Positions 45,648 to 56,081 of a stretch of 64,000 bases of DNA are shown one piece after another. How positions within the stretch are numbered: the stretch's first letter is position 1; each line of letters opens with the position of its first letter. Position numbers and translations under genes: made by a program. The notes under the pieces were generated by a model that saw only the letters and a program-made list of their open reading frames with translations, searched no databases and was not told the origin of the DNA. Location of the stretch: the NCBI GenBank assembly GCA_016630905.1, contig WBMQ01000011.1, positions 62,001 through 126,000 on the forward strand, given 5' to 3'. The DNA comes from Capillidium heterosporum. Lineage: Eukaryota; Entomophthoromycota; Entomophthoromycetes; Entomophthorales; Capillidiaceae.

Positions 45648-46997
45648 ACAAAATATTAACTAGCTTTAATGTCAAAAATAAACTGAGCTATCCTAATTTT
45701 AATGGACACCAAATTAGTTTCAAAACAGCAATGTAAGTTTGGCTATGTAGTCAACATTAAAATGTATTAATTTCAAGTATGCTTGAAAGGTAATCCTTTT
45801 TGTTCCTTTACTGTTAGTTTGACAATTGCTTTGGTTTATTTTGAAGTGTGTTTTAATTTATATCATTTATCTTGCCAGTTGAAATTTACATTTACTATTA
45901 GCTAGTATTCGCATTAAAGCACCTTTACATCCCACTTTAGATATTTGCTATATTGTTTGACCTTAGACTTTATAGTGTTCTTAGTTTAGTGTTATTGTAA
46001 AAGTTTTTAGTCAGCACTTGAAGTTTAAACATATATCTATTTGATTACTGTTCCTACAAGAATCCTTTTATAGTAAAGTACAATATCATAAGCTTTAGTT
46101 GATATCACTGATATAGTCTATATTTGATAAAAAGTCTCCAATATTGTATGTAAGTATGCTAAAGAACTTTGAGCAACTTACCGTTCCATACAATGAAAAC
46201 TAGTAAACTTTCGTCCTATTAAAAATATATATTTGGAAATAATTTCAATACTAGATTTCGATAATTTTATTGGAACAAAAGTCCTTGATCTCACTATTTT
46301 TATATTTTAACTGAAAAATGTATCTTAATTTTGGCCATTTACTATTTTATCTTTGTTTTAGTCAGACCATTAAAGTTTGAGCTCCAAAAATTAAATAGAT
46401 ACTAAATTCGCACGAATTTTTAAAAAACACATTACGTATATATATATTATTAAAATTGAAGAGATATTCAAAAAAACAAATGACCAAAACTACGATATAA
46501 ATCTCTATACCAAAGTTATATCAACAGATAGGTACTAGGACTGTCTGTTATAGAGAGAACGAAAATATCCATTGTTGTAGCTCTCTGTTCATAAGAGTAT
46601 ATATTCTACAGATACTAACTGTATTCTAAAATCCAAAAGTTTACAAAACAACTTCAATAACATCAAAATAAATTCAATAGCATTAGGAAGCTAACAAAGG
46701 ATATGCTGGAACATCTATTTACTTGAAAACAGTACACCATTTAGATGTTTAGATATAGGATGAACCTTTTTTCGTCAAACAAGTAGGTGGTTTCGATACC
46801 TTTAAGTAAAGGCTGGAAAAGCCTACTATCTGTTAAAGAACTAAGCCAAAAGGTATAAAGTACAATATAAAGTCCTGAATCCTTTACTTGAATGGTAATA
46901 CATATCCTCCAAGAAAGAAAACGTCAAAATTAGTTAAATAAATAAGTACGTCAACAAAAAACAAATGAAATAAATCTAATTTTATCGCCAAGAAAAC
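45648..46997. other. Intergenic region
   Basis: About 1.35 kb of AT-rich sequence between the 3' ends of uL23 and bL28m. No gene or structured RNA recognised. Confidence 0.5.
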
Positions 46998-47369
46998 TTA
47001 CAGCCCCAATTTCTTCTTCTCTAACAACTTCTTCATCTCAGTACCCCAATTCGACTTGAGGTTGTCCACTGAAGTTCCAAGCAGGTAATTATCCAAACCA
47101 CCTTTTTTATCGATAGTCCTCAAGGTATTAGCAGTGACGGTAAGTTTAAAGCTCTGATCCAAAAGTTCGCTGTACAAGCTCTTCTTCATGACGTTGGGGA
47201 ACCACTTTCGCTTAGTTTTGTGGTTGCTGTGGGGTTTGTTGTTACCACTTAGAACCTGCTTTCCACCTAGGAGGTGACCTTCGACGTTGCGAAAGATGTT
47301 GTAGTAGTTACGTCGGTTCTCACGGTTGCTCTTGATGATGGTACCAAAGTGTTTAAGTTGGTACGACAT
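46998..47369 (-). CDS. Mitochondrial large-subunit ribosomal protein bL28m
   Basis: Single exon, 123 residues. The core GGKQVLSGNNKPHSNHKTKR is followed by KWFPNVMKKSLYSELLDQSF, LTVTANTLRTIDKKGGLDNY and LLGTSVDNLKS. These match the L28 fold of mitoribosomal L24/L28 proteins, where the R-W-x-P-N and K-GGLD-YLL motifs are diagnostic. It is shorter than most fungal homologues (often over 200 residues) and its N-terminus is not a clear presequence, so an upstream exon is possible. However, the ATG at 47,369 gives a complete L28 domain. Product is basic throughout. Confidence 0.82.
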   Translation of the reverse strand: MSYQLKHFGTIIKSNRENRRNYYNIFRNVEGHLLGGKQVLSGNNKPHSNHKTKRKWFPNVMKKSLYSELLDQSFKLTVTANTLRTIDKKGGLDNYLLGTSVDNLKSNWGTEMKKLLEKKKLGL

Positions 47370-47409
47370 GTTGGTGGTAAAAGTTGCAGTTCGATTGGAT
47401 CTAAAATAA

Positions 47410-47900
47410 CTTTAGCTTGTTTTGACAATTTTTTTGCCAACTTCGAACTGCACCAACTTTTCTTTGGCTGAGATCAGCAAATTATAGGTTGTAGCTGGAT
47501 CTAGGAAAGGCGAATGGGATTTTTGATTTGAGGCAAGTAGCCAATCTTCATTGAACGAAAGGGAACTTAGGATTATGACGTAAAAATAGTCAATTTCAAA
47601 AGAGCAAAGAAGACCAGCACTGTAGTAATGGCAATGCCAAATAAACTCCATAGCCCGGGTGTAGTATCTGGTTCTTGGAAGGTATGTGGACCCACATTAG
47701 TTTCCTTTTGCTAACTATAAAGTCCGAAATTTTGGATTTGATGGTATTTCCTTCATGGTATGAACTCATACTTCTGAATCCCAAGTCCGCTTCCACGTAT
47801 CACTATATCCAACCCAAGCATCTCATTCGTTACTACCATTTAAGGAATAATGTATTTTGACCCAAACCAATTCCAAATTTATACTCCGCAACGATTGGTC
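47410..47900 (-). CDS. Unresolved spliced gene with one membrane segment, tentative
   Basis: Between the divergent bL28m and HSF starts, the minus strand shows protein-like pieces in different frames that short introns could join. From right to left: VGTGPIVAEYKFGIG; then AWVGYSDTWKRTWDSE (about 47,780-47,830); then VGPHTFQEPDTTPGLWS followed by a strong hydrophobic stretch LFGIAITTVLVFFALL (about 47,600-47,690). Another frame downstream reads DWLLASNQKSHSPFLDP. Candidate splice sites exist (intron with GTATGAG donor near 47,774; acceptor near 47,713), but no start codon could be fixed. I do not recognise the protein. It would be a single-pass membrane protein of modest size. Confidence 0.3.
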
Positions 47901-47939
47901 CGGTTCCGACCTTTGTAACTAAAAAGTCTCAGATGCATT

Positions 47940-49152
47940 ATGAAAACTTGGTTCAACAATTATAAGAATTCCAAAGAAGTTTCCAAAGAGCAAGGTTTGA
48001 ACAGCAAACTTTACCAAATGGAAGACCAAAAGAACAACCTCTACAAGATAGAAGAAGCGAAGCCTTACCCCAGCACTAAACCGATGACCCAGCGCAACAT
48101 ACATAACACTTTTGTCTTCAAACTGATGGAGTGAGTGAGTTTTGTTTACCGATATTTGAAAATTTAATAGCGACGTTTTATTAACTCAGATACAAAGTTT
48201 AGTTTCCGACCCCAGGCACCAAAACTACATCTATTGGAACGAAGATGGCAGCAGCTTTATAGTCAACAACATAGACGAGTTTTCTACAAATGTGCTACCT
48301 CTACATTTCAAGCATAGTAACTTTGCGTCCTTTATCCGACAATTAAATATGTAGGTTTACATTTCCATCTAGTATTAACTTTATTAGGTACGGGTTCCAC
48401 AAGATCAATCGAAGTCCCAGAGGGCAACGTACAGCACCTGCTTACCAATCTTGGGAATTTTCTCATCCCAAATTCCAAAAGGGCAACCGTCTGCTACTAA
48501 AAGAGATACGAAGGTCGGCCAACGAACCGGAGTTTTCGTTGAAAGCCAGCGGTGAGTTTTCATACCAGTTAAATGCACTTAAGGAGTACCAGATGGATAT
48601 GAATTCTACCATCGAAAATCTGACTCACGAAGTTAACCAACTACGAAGGGAACTCAACGAGTCTTTAAGAGTCCAAACTATGCAACAGCAAGTACTTAGG
48701 AAAATAACTACTATGATGCAAAGTAATTCGACCAATATCCCTACTTCACGTAATGGTTTATTCCATAATTGAAAACTAATTTCAATATAGCCATTCCTGG
48801 TGACCAGACCCACGAACTTGGAAGGTTAACTCCCGACCCATCCCGCCCCACCATCTTCATAACGCCACCCCAGAATGTGACAGGTAGTAATAGGTCCAAC
48901 GAAAATGGATTCCAACCCTACCAGCCTATCGTCAACTTCAACGCCAGCCCCATGCCCCATAACCAGCATCTCAATACTCTCAATGTCGTGCAGCCGCCCA
49001 ACTCGGAAGCTAGTGTCAGCGATGAGGATGCACAACGGCACCACAAGTCGCCCAACCCTTACAATGCGAACTCCAATTCCAACTACCAAGTGCAAAATTC
49101 GCAACTCGACTCTCACTCCCAGTTTAGCGCCAGTCGCCCCAGCCAAATTTAA
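47940..49152 (+). CDS. HSF-domain transcription factor (Sfl1/Hsf-like)
   Basis: Exons 47940-48130, 48198-48350, 48388-48755 and 48791-49152 give 357 residues. The HSF DNA-binding domain runs from about residue 58 to 165: NTFVFKLMDLVSDPRHQNY, IYWNEDGSSFIV, HFKHSNFASFIRQLNMYGFH, then SWEFSHPKFQKGNRLLLKEI. The recognition helix SFIRQLNMYG is intact. A coiled coil with heptad-spaced hydrophobics follows (about residues 180-235, YQMDMNSTIENLTHEVNQL), fitting trimerisation. The C-terminal third is low-complexity, rich in Asn, Ser, Pro and Gln. GFHK after the recognition helix is as in Sfl1/Skn7-type proteins, whereas yeast Hsf1 has GWHK. There is no response-regulator domain, arguing against Skn7. 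The start may be one of several in-frame ATGs between 47,940 and 48,085. Confidence 0.85.
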
Positions 49153-49469
49153 AAGAGACGTGGCTCTTAAAAGTATATAAAATTTAAGCGCCTGTTAATG
49201 TAATTTTAACTGATGTTTTGTTATACATGAAAATAAATCACTTGCTGCTTCAAAGTTTTGAAAATACTTTAAATATCTTAACAAAGTTAAATATTTATGG
49301 AACTTTGCTTTTTTTATACGTTTGACTTTTAGTTATTTGTAGAAAAGGTGCCAATGTGAGTTTGACTAAAAAAATAAAAGTAGCAAAGGGTGTATATTAA
49401 ATTTATATGTAGAAAAGTAGAGGCTGGAACGACACCTGTAAAAGTTAAAGGTAACTTTTGCCAATCAAT
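49153..49469. other. Short intergenic region between convergent genes
   Basis: About 320 bp of 3' flank for the HSF-domain gene and the TOG-domain gene. Nothing else seen. Confidence 0.45.
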
Positions 49470-50401
49470 TTAGTTGACGAGCTGATCGTCACTTTGGGTC
49501 TGGGTTTGGGCCAACTTTTTCCTGGCGTTACGCTTCAATTCAGCCAATGTGGGTTTCGTTGATTCGGTAGTAGACACTAGTTTCAGCGTCTTCTTGGCAG
49601 TACTGTCAAGTTTATTTTCTAAGCTAGAAAGGAAGTTAGATATAACGAAAAGTTGCTAAAAACTTTGATCTAAATATAAAGCTTATCCTTACCTTTCTTT
49701 AAGTTCGGGAAATCTAGTGGTAAAAATGGTATAGAACTGTCGTGACGCTTCGCGAACTTCTACTGAAGAATCATTGGCTGAACTATTTACCAGATTTTGA
49801 ATTTCGTCTATATGACTGTATAAAACTTCAGTTGGGTAGCTGTGGATAGCATCACATATCAAATTAACGACACCTAGGCGTAGTCCTTTGGTAACGGATT
49901 TGAAGCGGGAAAGGTACATGGGGATAAGAGGTTCTAGCTTGGTTTCAACGGTCACAATTTTTAGATTTTGATAGGCTCTAGTAGCGGCCACTTTGTTGGT
50001 GCGTAGGAATACGTCAAGACAAGGTTCGATAAATTTAGGTATTAATTGGGAAAATTGGGTTTTTAGTAAGATGGCGATGCTGCTAATTAGAATTAAGGTG
50101 CTGCTGGTTAATCGGGTACGCTCCGTGTTTATCTAGGATGTTGAGTTTAAATAATAAAGATAAAAGTTACTGAATGAATAATTGCCTTTTCATATTTAAT
50201 GAGGAATTTTAATAAAGCCGAATGTTTTTCGGTAGGGACGAAGGAATCTGATAGTTGGCTATTGGTGCAGAGCTGAGTTAGGTGTTGAATAGCTAGGTCA
50301 ATATCCTGCCAGGTCTTGTCGCTTTCGATTAGGTCCAAGTTGGATTCGACTTGGGCCAAGCTTAAGGTTTTTGATGCTTTCTCTGGTACTTCTATGCTCA
50401 T
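49470..50401 (-). CDS. CLASP N-terminal (TOG) domain protein, short
   Basis: Exons 50401-50171, 50132-49693 and 49623-49470 give 274 residues. The first 25 residues are followed by a helical TOG-type domain: TWQDIDLAIQHLTQL, INTERTRLTSSTLILISSIA, FIEPCLDVFLRTNKVAATRA, LGVVNLICDAIHSYP, then SSVEVREASRQFYTIFTTRF, the last being the CLASP_N signature (D-x-S-x-E-V-R...FP). A basic, glutamine/threonine-rich tail of about 55 residues ends the protein. CLASP proteins are usually over 1000 residues with several TOG units; this one has a single unit and ends cleanly. It may be a small tubulin- or microtubule-associated protein. An in-frame ATG 90 bp upstream is possible but less likely. Confidence 0.75.
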
Positions 50402-51391
50402 AGTTCTTGCTAGGTATTCTTTTCTTGCTAAGAGGTAAAAGTTGGCTGATGTACGGTTTTTAGTTTCATAGATTGGAAAATGGGGAACCAATAATTGACT
50501 CCAGAATTCATATATTGTAGCACAGTTGATTGATACGTTTTTGGAAAGAAATTAGATAAGCTTCGGAAACTACACAGCTTTACAGCCTTTTCGGATGTTG
50601 GTGAAGCTACTCGTTCTGTAGGATAGATGTAGGTTATAAACACCTTTATAATATAAATAAGCTTGCATTTTAATCCTTATTGAGTAGAGATATTGGTTAT
50701 TATATGTTGTTGATAGAAGATGTGATGTGGGGAAACTGGTCGGACGAATAGGTAAAGAAACTCTGGTATTTAAGAATTGTACCAACTATGTGCAACTGAG
50801 AGAAATCAACTTTTTAAGCTTTTTGTCTTGAATTTGAGCATTTAAAACCATATTGATTGGAATGTTTTTTTAGATCAGATGTTTTTTACCTGAATGTGCA
50901 CTATATTCACAATAAGTACATTACATCATGCCAACAATTTAAATATCAGTGTGCAATAACTTGTTAGTAATAGGTGTCAGCCAACTACACTAGACCTCAA
51001 AAAGCTATTGTCCTGTTTTATTTGGACATAAATATTTGTTGCTTAGCCCAGTGATTCTTCTGATTATTCACATCCGCAAGAATATTTGTATAAACAGAAT
51101 AGCCAGAACATTGAAATTAATATAAATTTTAGTAAAAGCCGATGGGTTCTGCCGATGTCCATATAAAAGGGCGATGTGTTGGATATTCTATATTCAAACT
51201 TTTCATTTAAAATATACTTATAGGTAAATAGAATTTTAAAAGATAGGCGATAGTAGGATAAACTGACTTGAACTGATGAAAATCCTTGTTTTACAAGAAA
51301 ATATAAAAGCATAGAGCCCTAAAATTTACAGTTAAAATTTAATACTAGACGCTATACTCCACTACAGCTTGACTTTTATATAATTTTTACG
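50402..51391. other. Intergenic region between divergent genes
   Basis: About 1 kb between the TOG-protein start and the secreted-protein start. Short minus-strand ORFs here lack any protein-like pattern. An AATATAAAAG box at about 51,298 could serve the secreted-protein gene. Confidence 0.45.
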
Positions 51392-51848
51392 ATGAAGTTC
51401 ACCAGCGTAGCTTTAAGTTTAGTCTTTGGCCTAAGTGCCACTTCAGCCTTCGTACACTCTCACCACAACCAACGTGCTATGCAAGCTCAGCCCAATACAG
51501 AACTAAATCAAGTTCACCTTATGCGTAGGGACTGACGCCCCCGAAGCTAAGAAGGATGACGAGGGGAAGAAGAGCGACGACAAGGATAAGGACCTTACAG
51601 AAGAAGTCACCGAAAAAGTAAAGAGCTTTGATTTGGCCAAGAAGCTGAGGGAAGTCAAGAACGCCTTTGCCTCGTTCGTGGACAAGCTGTTCAAGGGAAG
51701 TACCAGTAAGAAGCCAGCTCCTAAGAAGGAAGATAAGAAGAAGGGAGAAAAGAAAGATGAGGGGAAAAAGGAAGGTAAAGAGGGGAAAAAGGAGGAAAAG
51801 AAAGACGAGGGAAAGAAAGATGGAGAGAAAAAGGAAGAGGCGAAATGA
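51392..51848 (+). CDS. Secreted Lys/Glu-rich low-complexity protein
   Basis: Exons 51392-51473 and 51529-51848 give 133 residues. The N-terminus MKFTSVALSLVFGLSATSA is a clear signal peptide, followed by FVHSHHNQ. A 55-nt intron (donor GTGCTATG, ACTAAAT branch-like site, acceptor CGTAG) must be removed; read through, the frame hits a TGA after 47 codons. The mature protein is first acidic and charged (APEAKKDDEGKKSDDKD), then has a helical segment (KVKSFDLAKKLREVKN, FASFVDKLF). It ends in about 50 residues of KKEGKK/KKDEGKK repeats. No known family. The extreme charge suggests an extended, wall- or polyanion-binding tail. The intron model is the main uncertainty. Confidence 0.65.
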
Positions 51849-52551
51849 TGAATGATGTATTTAAATAAACCTTTGCATATTAATGCTTTTTATCAATTTA
51901 TTGTTAATTTAAACTTGAGTAATTTTGTAATATAAAGTCAGGTATTCATCGATCTAAGTTTAAATTATAGTTTTCAAGAGAAATCTTTATGATGGCAAGC
52001 TAGCTCATCAAAAATCAATCTAGAAGAGCTAACCACCAATTAACATACTTTTACTACAATTGTTCAAGTATATAGGTAAATGTCATGTCGACAATATAGA
52101 AGGGTTTTGTGGGAAGTTCTACCGATCGCCAGTATCAGCCTTATTTCGTTTTCATCTTTGAATACAGTGAAGGTGGATAAAGGTCTGAAGGGATGCAAAA
52201 AGAAATGGGATGATAGAGGTGGAAGGTTAAACTTGGTATTTCTTTTGGTAATGCAGTTGATGAGAATATAATTTGGATAATAGGTAGTTGCTGAGTATCT
52301 ATCTTTCCTAAAGTTAGGCTGCTTGTAAAGTATAACATTTATTGCATACAGTACTTTTTGGAAATTTTGAAGTATGTTATGTCTATAGTGAAAAACTATG
52401 CTACAAGTAGCGAAAGAGCTGCATTATAAATGTATCTAGAATTTGACTAAATAGGCAAGTAAGTATGGATATATTAAAACAGTATCACTTTGTATTAACA
52501 GATAGTTTATTTAGAAGGAAAAGTTAAAATAAATTAGAGTGTGTCTATCCA
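51849..52551. other. Intergenic region between convergent genes
   Basis: About 700 bp. A 63-codon plus-strand frame near 52,080 has no protein-like features. No repeat or RNA gene seen. Confidence 0.45.
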
Positions 52552-52947
52552 TTAACAAAACTTGTAGATGAGACCCATAACTACCGGTAAAGTATAACCC
52601 AACCTAGTCATTGAGGCATCGGAAGTAGCGGTAGAATTCGAACCGCCAACCGACATTCCCGACGAGAATCCAGAGGCAAATCCATTAGCTCCTGAAACAG
52701 CTCCAGAAGCTACGCCAGTTGCTACTGATACTACAGTTGCAGTTGCCTGTTGGAAACCACTACCTACTGCCGAAGTCGCACCTTGGAACCCACCACCTAC
52801 TTGTGTGGCGACTGAAACTATGGCTTTAGTAGCTTCGCCGACTACAGAGCCGATAGCTTGGCCAATGTTGGCACCTTGGTCTTGACTTTGGGCGTGGATG
52901 CTGGTGAAAAGGATGAAAGTTGAAAGGAGTTGGACGTTGAACTTCAT
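52552..52947 (-). CDS. Small secreted, probably GPI-anchored Gly/Ala/Val/Ser-rich protein
   Basis: Single exon, 131 residues. The N-terminal MKFNVQLLSTFILFTSIHAQ is a signal peptide. The body is almost free of charge and built of repeated GSxxGxAT/VSVATxV patterns (for example AIGSVVGEATKAIVSVATQV). The C-terminus has a small-residue region (GGSNSTATSDAS) followed by a hydrophobic end (LGYTLPVVMGLIYKFC). This is the layout of a GPI-attachment signal, although the final residues are slightly polar. A short YTL... membrane anchor is the alternative. No homologous family recognised. Probably a cell-surface or wall protein. TATA-like ACTATATAACC lies about 95 bp upstream. Confidence 0.65.
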   Translation of the reverse strand: MKFNVQLLSTFILFTSIHAQSQDQGANIGQAIGSVVGEATKAIVSVATQVGGGFQGATSAVGSGFQQATATVVSVATGVASGAVSGANGFASGFSSGMSVGGSNSTATSDASMTRLGYTLPVVMGLIYKFC

Positions 52948-53470
52948 TTTGGTGATGGTGTTGAGGCGGATATTTGAAGTGAAGTTGAAATTGATATCTG
53001 ATAGTTTGGTAAAGGTTTGAATTCAGAGAGTATCATCAGGTTATATAGTATTTTGAGATGAAACTTTTAGGCCCCAGGCTAAAAATAGATGGTGATCGTA
53101 GCTTTGAAGGGGTGGGTAGATTCATCATTTCGTCCAAGCTTGAGTTTTCATTTCGCTTGGCAAAGTTGTGTCAGAAATTTTAAAGCAAAATATACAGGTT
53201 TGTTCGGAATTAGAAGAATAAAGTCTGGAGTATTACTAGTTAAAATTCGTATAGTATGTACATATAGCATCCGTTAATTTGAAACAAAATGGCTTGAGAA
53301 TTTGCAGTTCTTGGGAACAAATACCGTTTGCATATTTTCAATATAAACTAAATTAGTAATGCAGTTTTTAAGGTTTGAAAGCCGACACAGTATCACAGTT
53401 TCGAGCTTCACATGTAGGTATCCTAACTGTATTCTATTTTGGTCATTTTTGAAGGTATAGGGGTGCACCA
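52948..53470. other. Intergenic region
   Basis: About 520 bp holding the promoter of the GPI-type protein gene. No gene seen. Confidence 0.4.
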
Positions 53471-54260
53471 AGCTGTACCTACGCCAAAGGCCAAGATTCA
53501 AGTTTGGAATAGCTAGTCTTTATTGAAACCAGGTTGGGCTCCAATATTTGGTAATCCGATGATCGCATTGTTACTACTGGGAACAATAAGGCAGATGGAT
53601 CGAGATCGTCTATAGGTTTCGGCATTTCGGGTATAGTTTTTAATTTATTCCAAACTTGACAAATGCTTTGAAAGTACTCAACACCAGCATCTAGAGTCGA
53701 TGCCAGATAAAGCATTTCATTCCCTCAATTCTACCTCAGATCAAGCCACCTGAACTGGATGGTAGTGATTGATATTAGAAGAGGCAAGTCTATAAATAGT
53801 ATTTGATATAAATTTGTATCCAACAGATGTTATATATTGCTTCAAATAGCTAACCTTGGTTTGTTTGATTAAACTGATAGATGCTGACAATTTTTAACGG
53901 CTTGTGATGTAAAGCTAAAAATGCTGTAAAGGCAAACATATTTAGGTCACGCCAAGAACTATCGGGTGCTTGGCATTGCTTCTCCCCGATCTTTGAAGAG
54001 TGGGTGCGGAATAATTATAATGTCAATGTCAGTATCCATATCGAAAAGTTTGGCTTGTAGTGTATTTGTAATCCATTAGCTTGAAAGCCTCGTTATTGAA
54101 AGTAGGTTCACCATTTATGTATTAGAGGTTGAATCTTGATGCAATAGTCGAATATGGATTTGGATGGGTGATCTTAGTTTCGGGAAAGTGGATTTGGTCT
54201 ACCGAATTTCTTTTGATGATGAAGTTGCCAGTTAGCATAATAAGTAGGTGCAAGTAAGCT
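53471..54260 (-). pseudogene. Degenerate or unresolved gene, family unknown
   Basis: Minus-strand pieces in different frames read like one protein: NFIIKRNSVDQIHFPETK then ITHPNPYSTIASRFNL (ends at an in-frame TAA near 54,130), then YINGEPTFNNEAFKLMDY, then, one frame over, MDTDIDIIIIPHPLFKDRGE followed by WRDLNMFAFTAFLALHHKP. Finally a 78-codon frame from 53,715 (LASTLDAGVEYFQSICQVW ... LLFPVVTMRSSDYQILEP). Some breaks could be short introns (donor after TNQ near 53,860), but at least two stops and shifts are not explained. Either a pseudogene or a gene damaged by sequence errors. I do not recognise the family. Confidence 0.35.
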
Positions 54261-55466
54261 GTTAAGGGCTCGATTCAATTATATTTTTGAGATTAAGATA
54301 GGTAGAATGGTAGTGGATTGAAAGTAAAAGTCTGTTGATGTTGGCATATAACTAAGTTTACGGTATTCTTTAAACTTTAGCTTTATTAGCCTTTATAGAA
54401 AACGATGCAGAATGGAGCTTGGTTTTAAATAGTAAGATAGCTAGATTAATGTAGTGATGGTATCACAATAGGCCGAGCCTAGAGTTTTATAATCGTGTCT
54501 ATAAAATAGTAACAGTCTAATAAGTATCTTTACTAACTTAAAATCAGCCTACAGAAGAAAATCAGCAAGTTTTCTATTTAACTTATTTACAGTACAGATG
54601 TCTAATAGATCTCAAGAGCTTCTAATCGATCAATTGTGATAAAACTTTGATTGAAGCTTCACCTTTGGACCTGCAACGCCAGCTCTTAGATATAGAACTG
54701 AAACTATACTGCCAGTCAAAATTTCAATGTTAGGTGACATGTATACTATGTTGAAAAAAAGTACTACTCTAGATCATTGCTTATTTATCACTATTCTAAT
54801 TCAAGGAGTTTGCAACTTTGAATTTATATTTTTTATAGTATCGCTAATACTATAAAAGAGTGTGAATCCAAAGCTACAAATTCTTTGAACTAGGATAGTA
54901 GCTGAATGGCATCTATTTCTTATGTCCTTAATTAATAGGACTGCTATTTTCAAGCTTTGTTAATATAAATGCTTCCTCCTAAATAGAAACAGAGATGATT
55001 CTCAAAATCTATTGTACTAAAATCCACTTTGGTGCCAATTTCACTAATACAATGGTGCAACTGAATTGTGGTCCCTCCACCCAAATTTCAAAAGCAACCA
55101 ATTATAGTCGAGCAAGTGCAACCTCTACCATTAAAAATCGAGAAATGCAGGTTTTGATTTGTTGAGTTTTCAGGCAACTACCAAATTAAACCTCGGTAGC
55201 TTGGAAAGGTGAGTCTCGAAGAAATTTATTGGGCAAAAAATTGCAAATTGCCAGATACAAGGGTACAATTTTTGTTTACCAAGAGCTTCTTTTTTGACAA
55301 AACAAGATAAGGTAAAGGCAGTACCAACTACCCATAGCGGTTGCCAAATTCATTATTTTATAAATAAACCTTTCTTTCTTATTTCTACCAAGGTAAAATG
55401 CTTACCGAACTTTTGCTGATTTCCATACAATTATGCTTAAATTTTACTTACCAACTATTTTAAAAG
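54261..55466. other. Intergenic region
   Basis: About 1.2 kb before the NAC beta gene. No ORF, repeat or RNA gene recognised. The last about 200 bp are a pyrimidine-rich promoter/leader. Confidence 0.45.
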
Positions 55467-56081
55467 ATGAACGCAGAGAAATTGGCTAAGCTCCAGGCCC
55501 AAGTACGTATCGGTGGTAAGGGTACCCCCCGTCGTAAGAACAAGAAGACCACTTCCTCCACCTCCAGTGGTGTTGACAAGAAGATCACCGAAGCCGTCAA
55601 GACCCTCGACCTTTTGCCTATGACCGACGTTCAGGAAGTCAACATGTTCGGCGATAGTGGCAAGGTCCTCCGCTTCGAAGGCTCTAAAGGTACTTGTTCC
55701 TTCCCACTCTTTACTTAGGTTTTTAGTTTACGCTCACCCTTCGGCCAACAGCTTCCTCATCCACGGTATCCCTGCCGAGAAAGGTAAGGAATGTAGTTGG
55801 CTCTAACTAATGTTTTAGAAATCACTGAGCTCGTCCCCGGTATTTTGAACCAGCTCGGCCCCGACTCCTTGGCTTCCCTCCGTAAATTAGCTGAAACCTA
55901 CACCGCCTTCCAGAAGCCCGGTGAGGAAGGTGAAGATGATATCCCTACCTTGGTCGAGAACTTGTAGGCTTTTATTTGCAAATCTTAGACTAACCTTTTC
56001 CAATTTTGTAGTGAAAACGCCGAAATCGAAAGCAAGGAAGAGGCTGCTGCTGAAGAGACGGAAGTCAAGGAATCTGCCTAA
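55467..56081 (+). CDS. EGD1: Nascent polypeptide-associated complex subunit beta (NACB/BTF3)
   Basis: Beta subunit of NAC, which binds uL23 at the ribosomal exit and screens nascent chains against mistargeting to the ER. Exons 55467-55689, 55727-55783, 55819-55963 and 56012-56081 give 164 residues. Residues 1-25 contain the ribosome-binding basic motif ([20 protein letters not shown]). The NAC domain follows: [55 protein letters not shown], then [15 protein letters not shown]. The C-terminal tail is acidic. Introns are 35-48 nt and phase-consistent. The first acceptor must be the second of two AGs (TTTTTAG) to hold frame. Confidence 0.95.

Noticed and set aside
51474-51530. Apparent frameshift in the Lys/Glu-rich secreted gene
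   Set aside because: Explained better by a canonical 55-nt intron with a branch-like ACTAAAT, so not counted among the indels.
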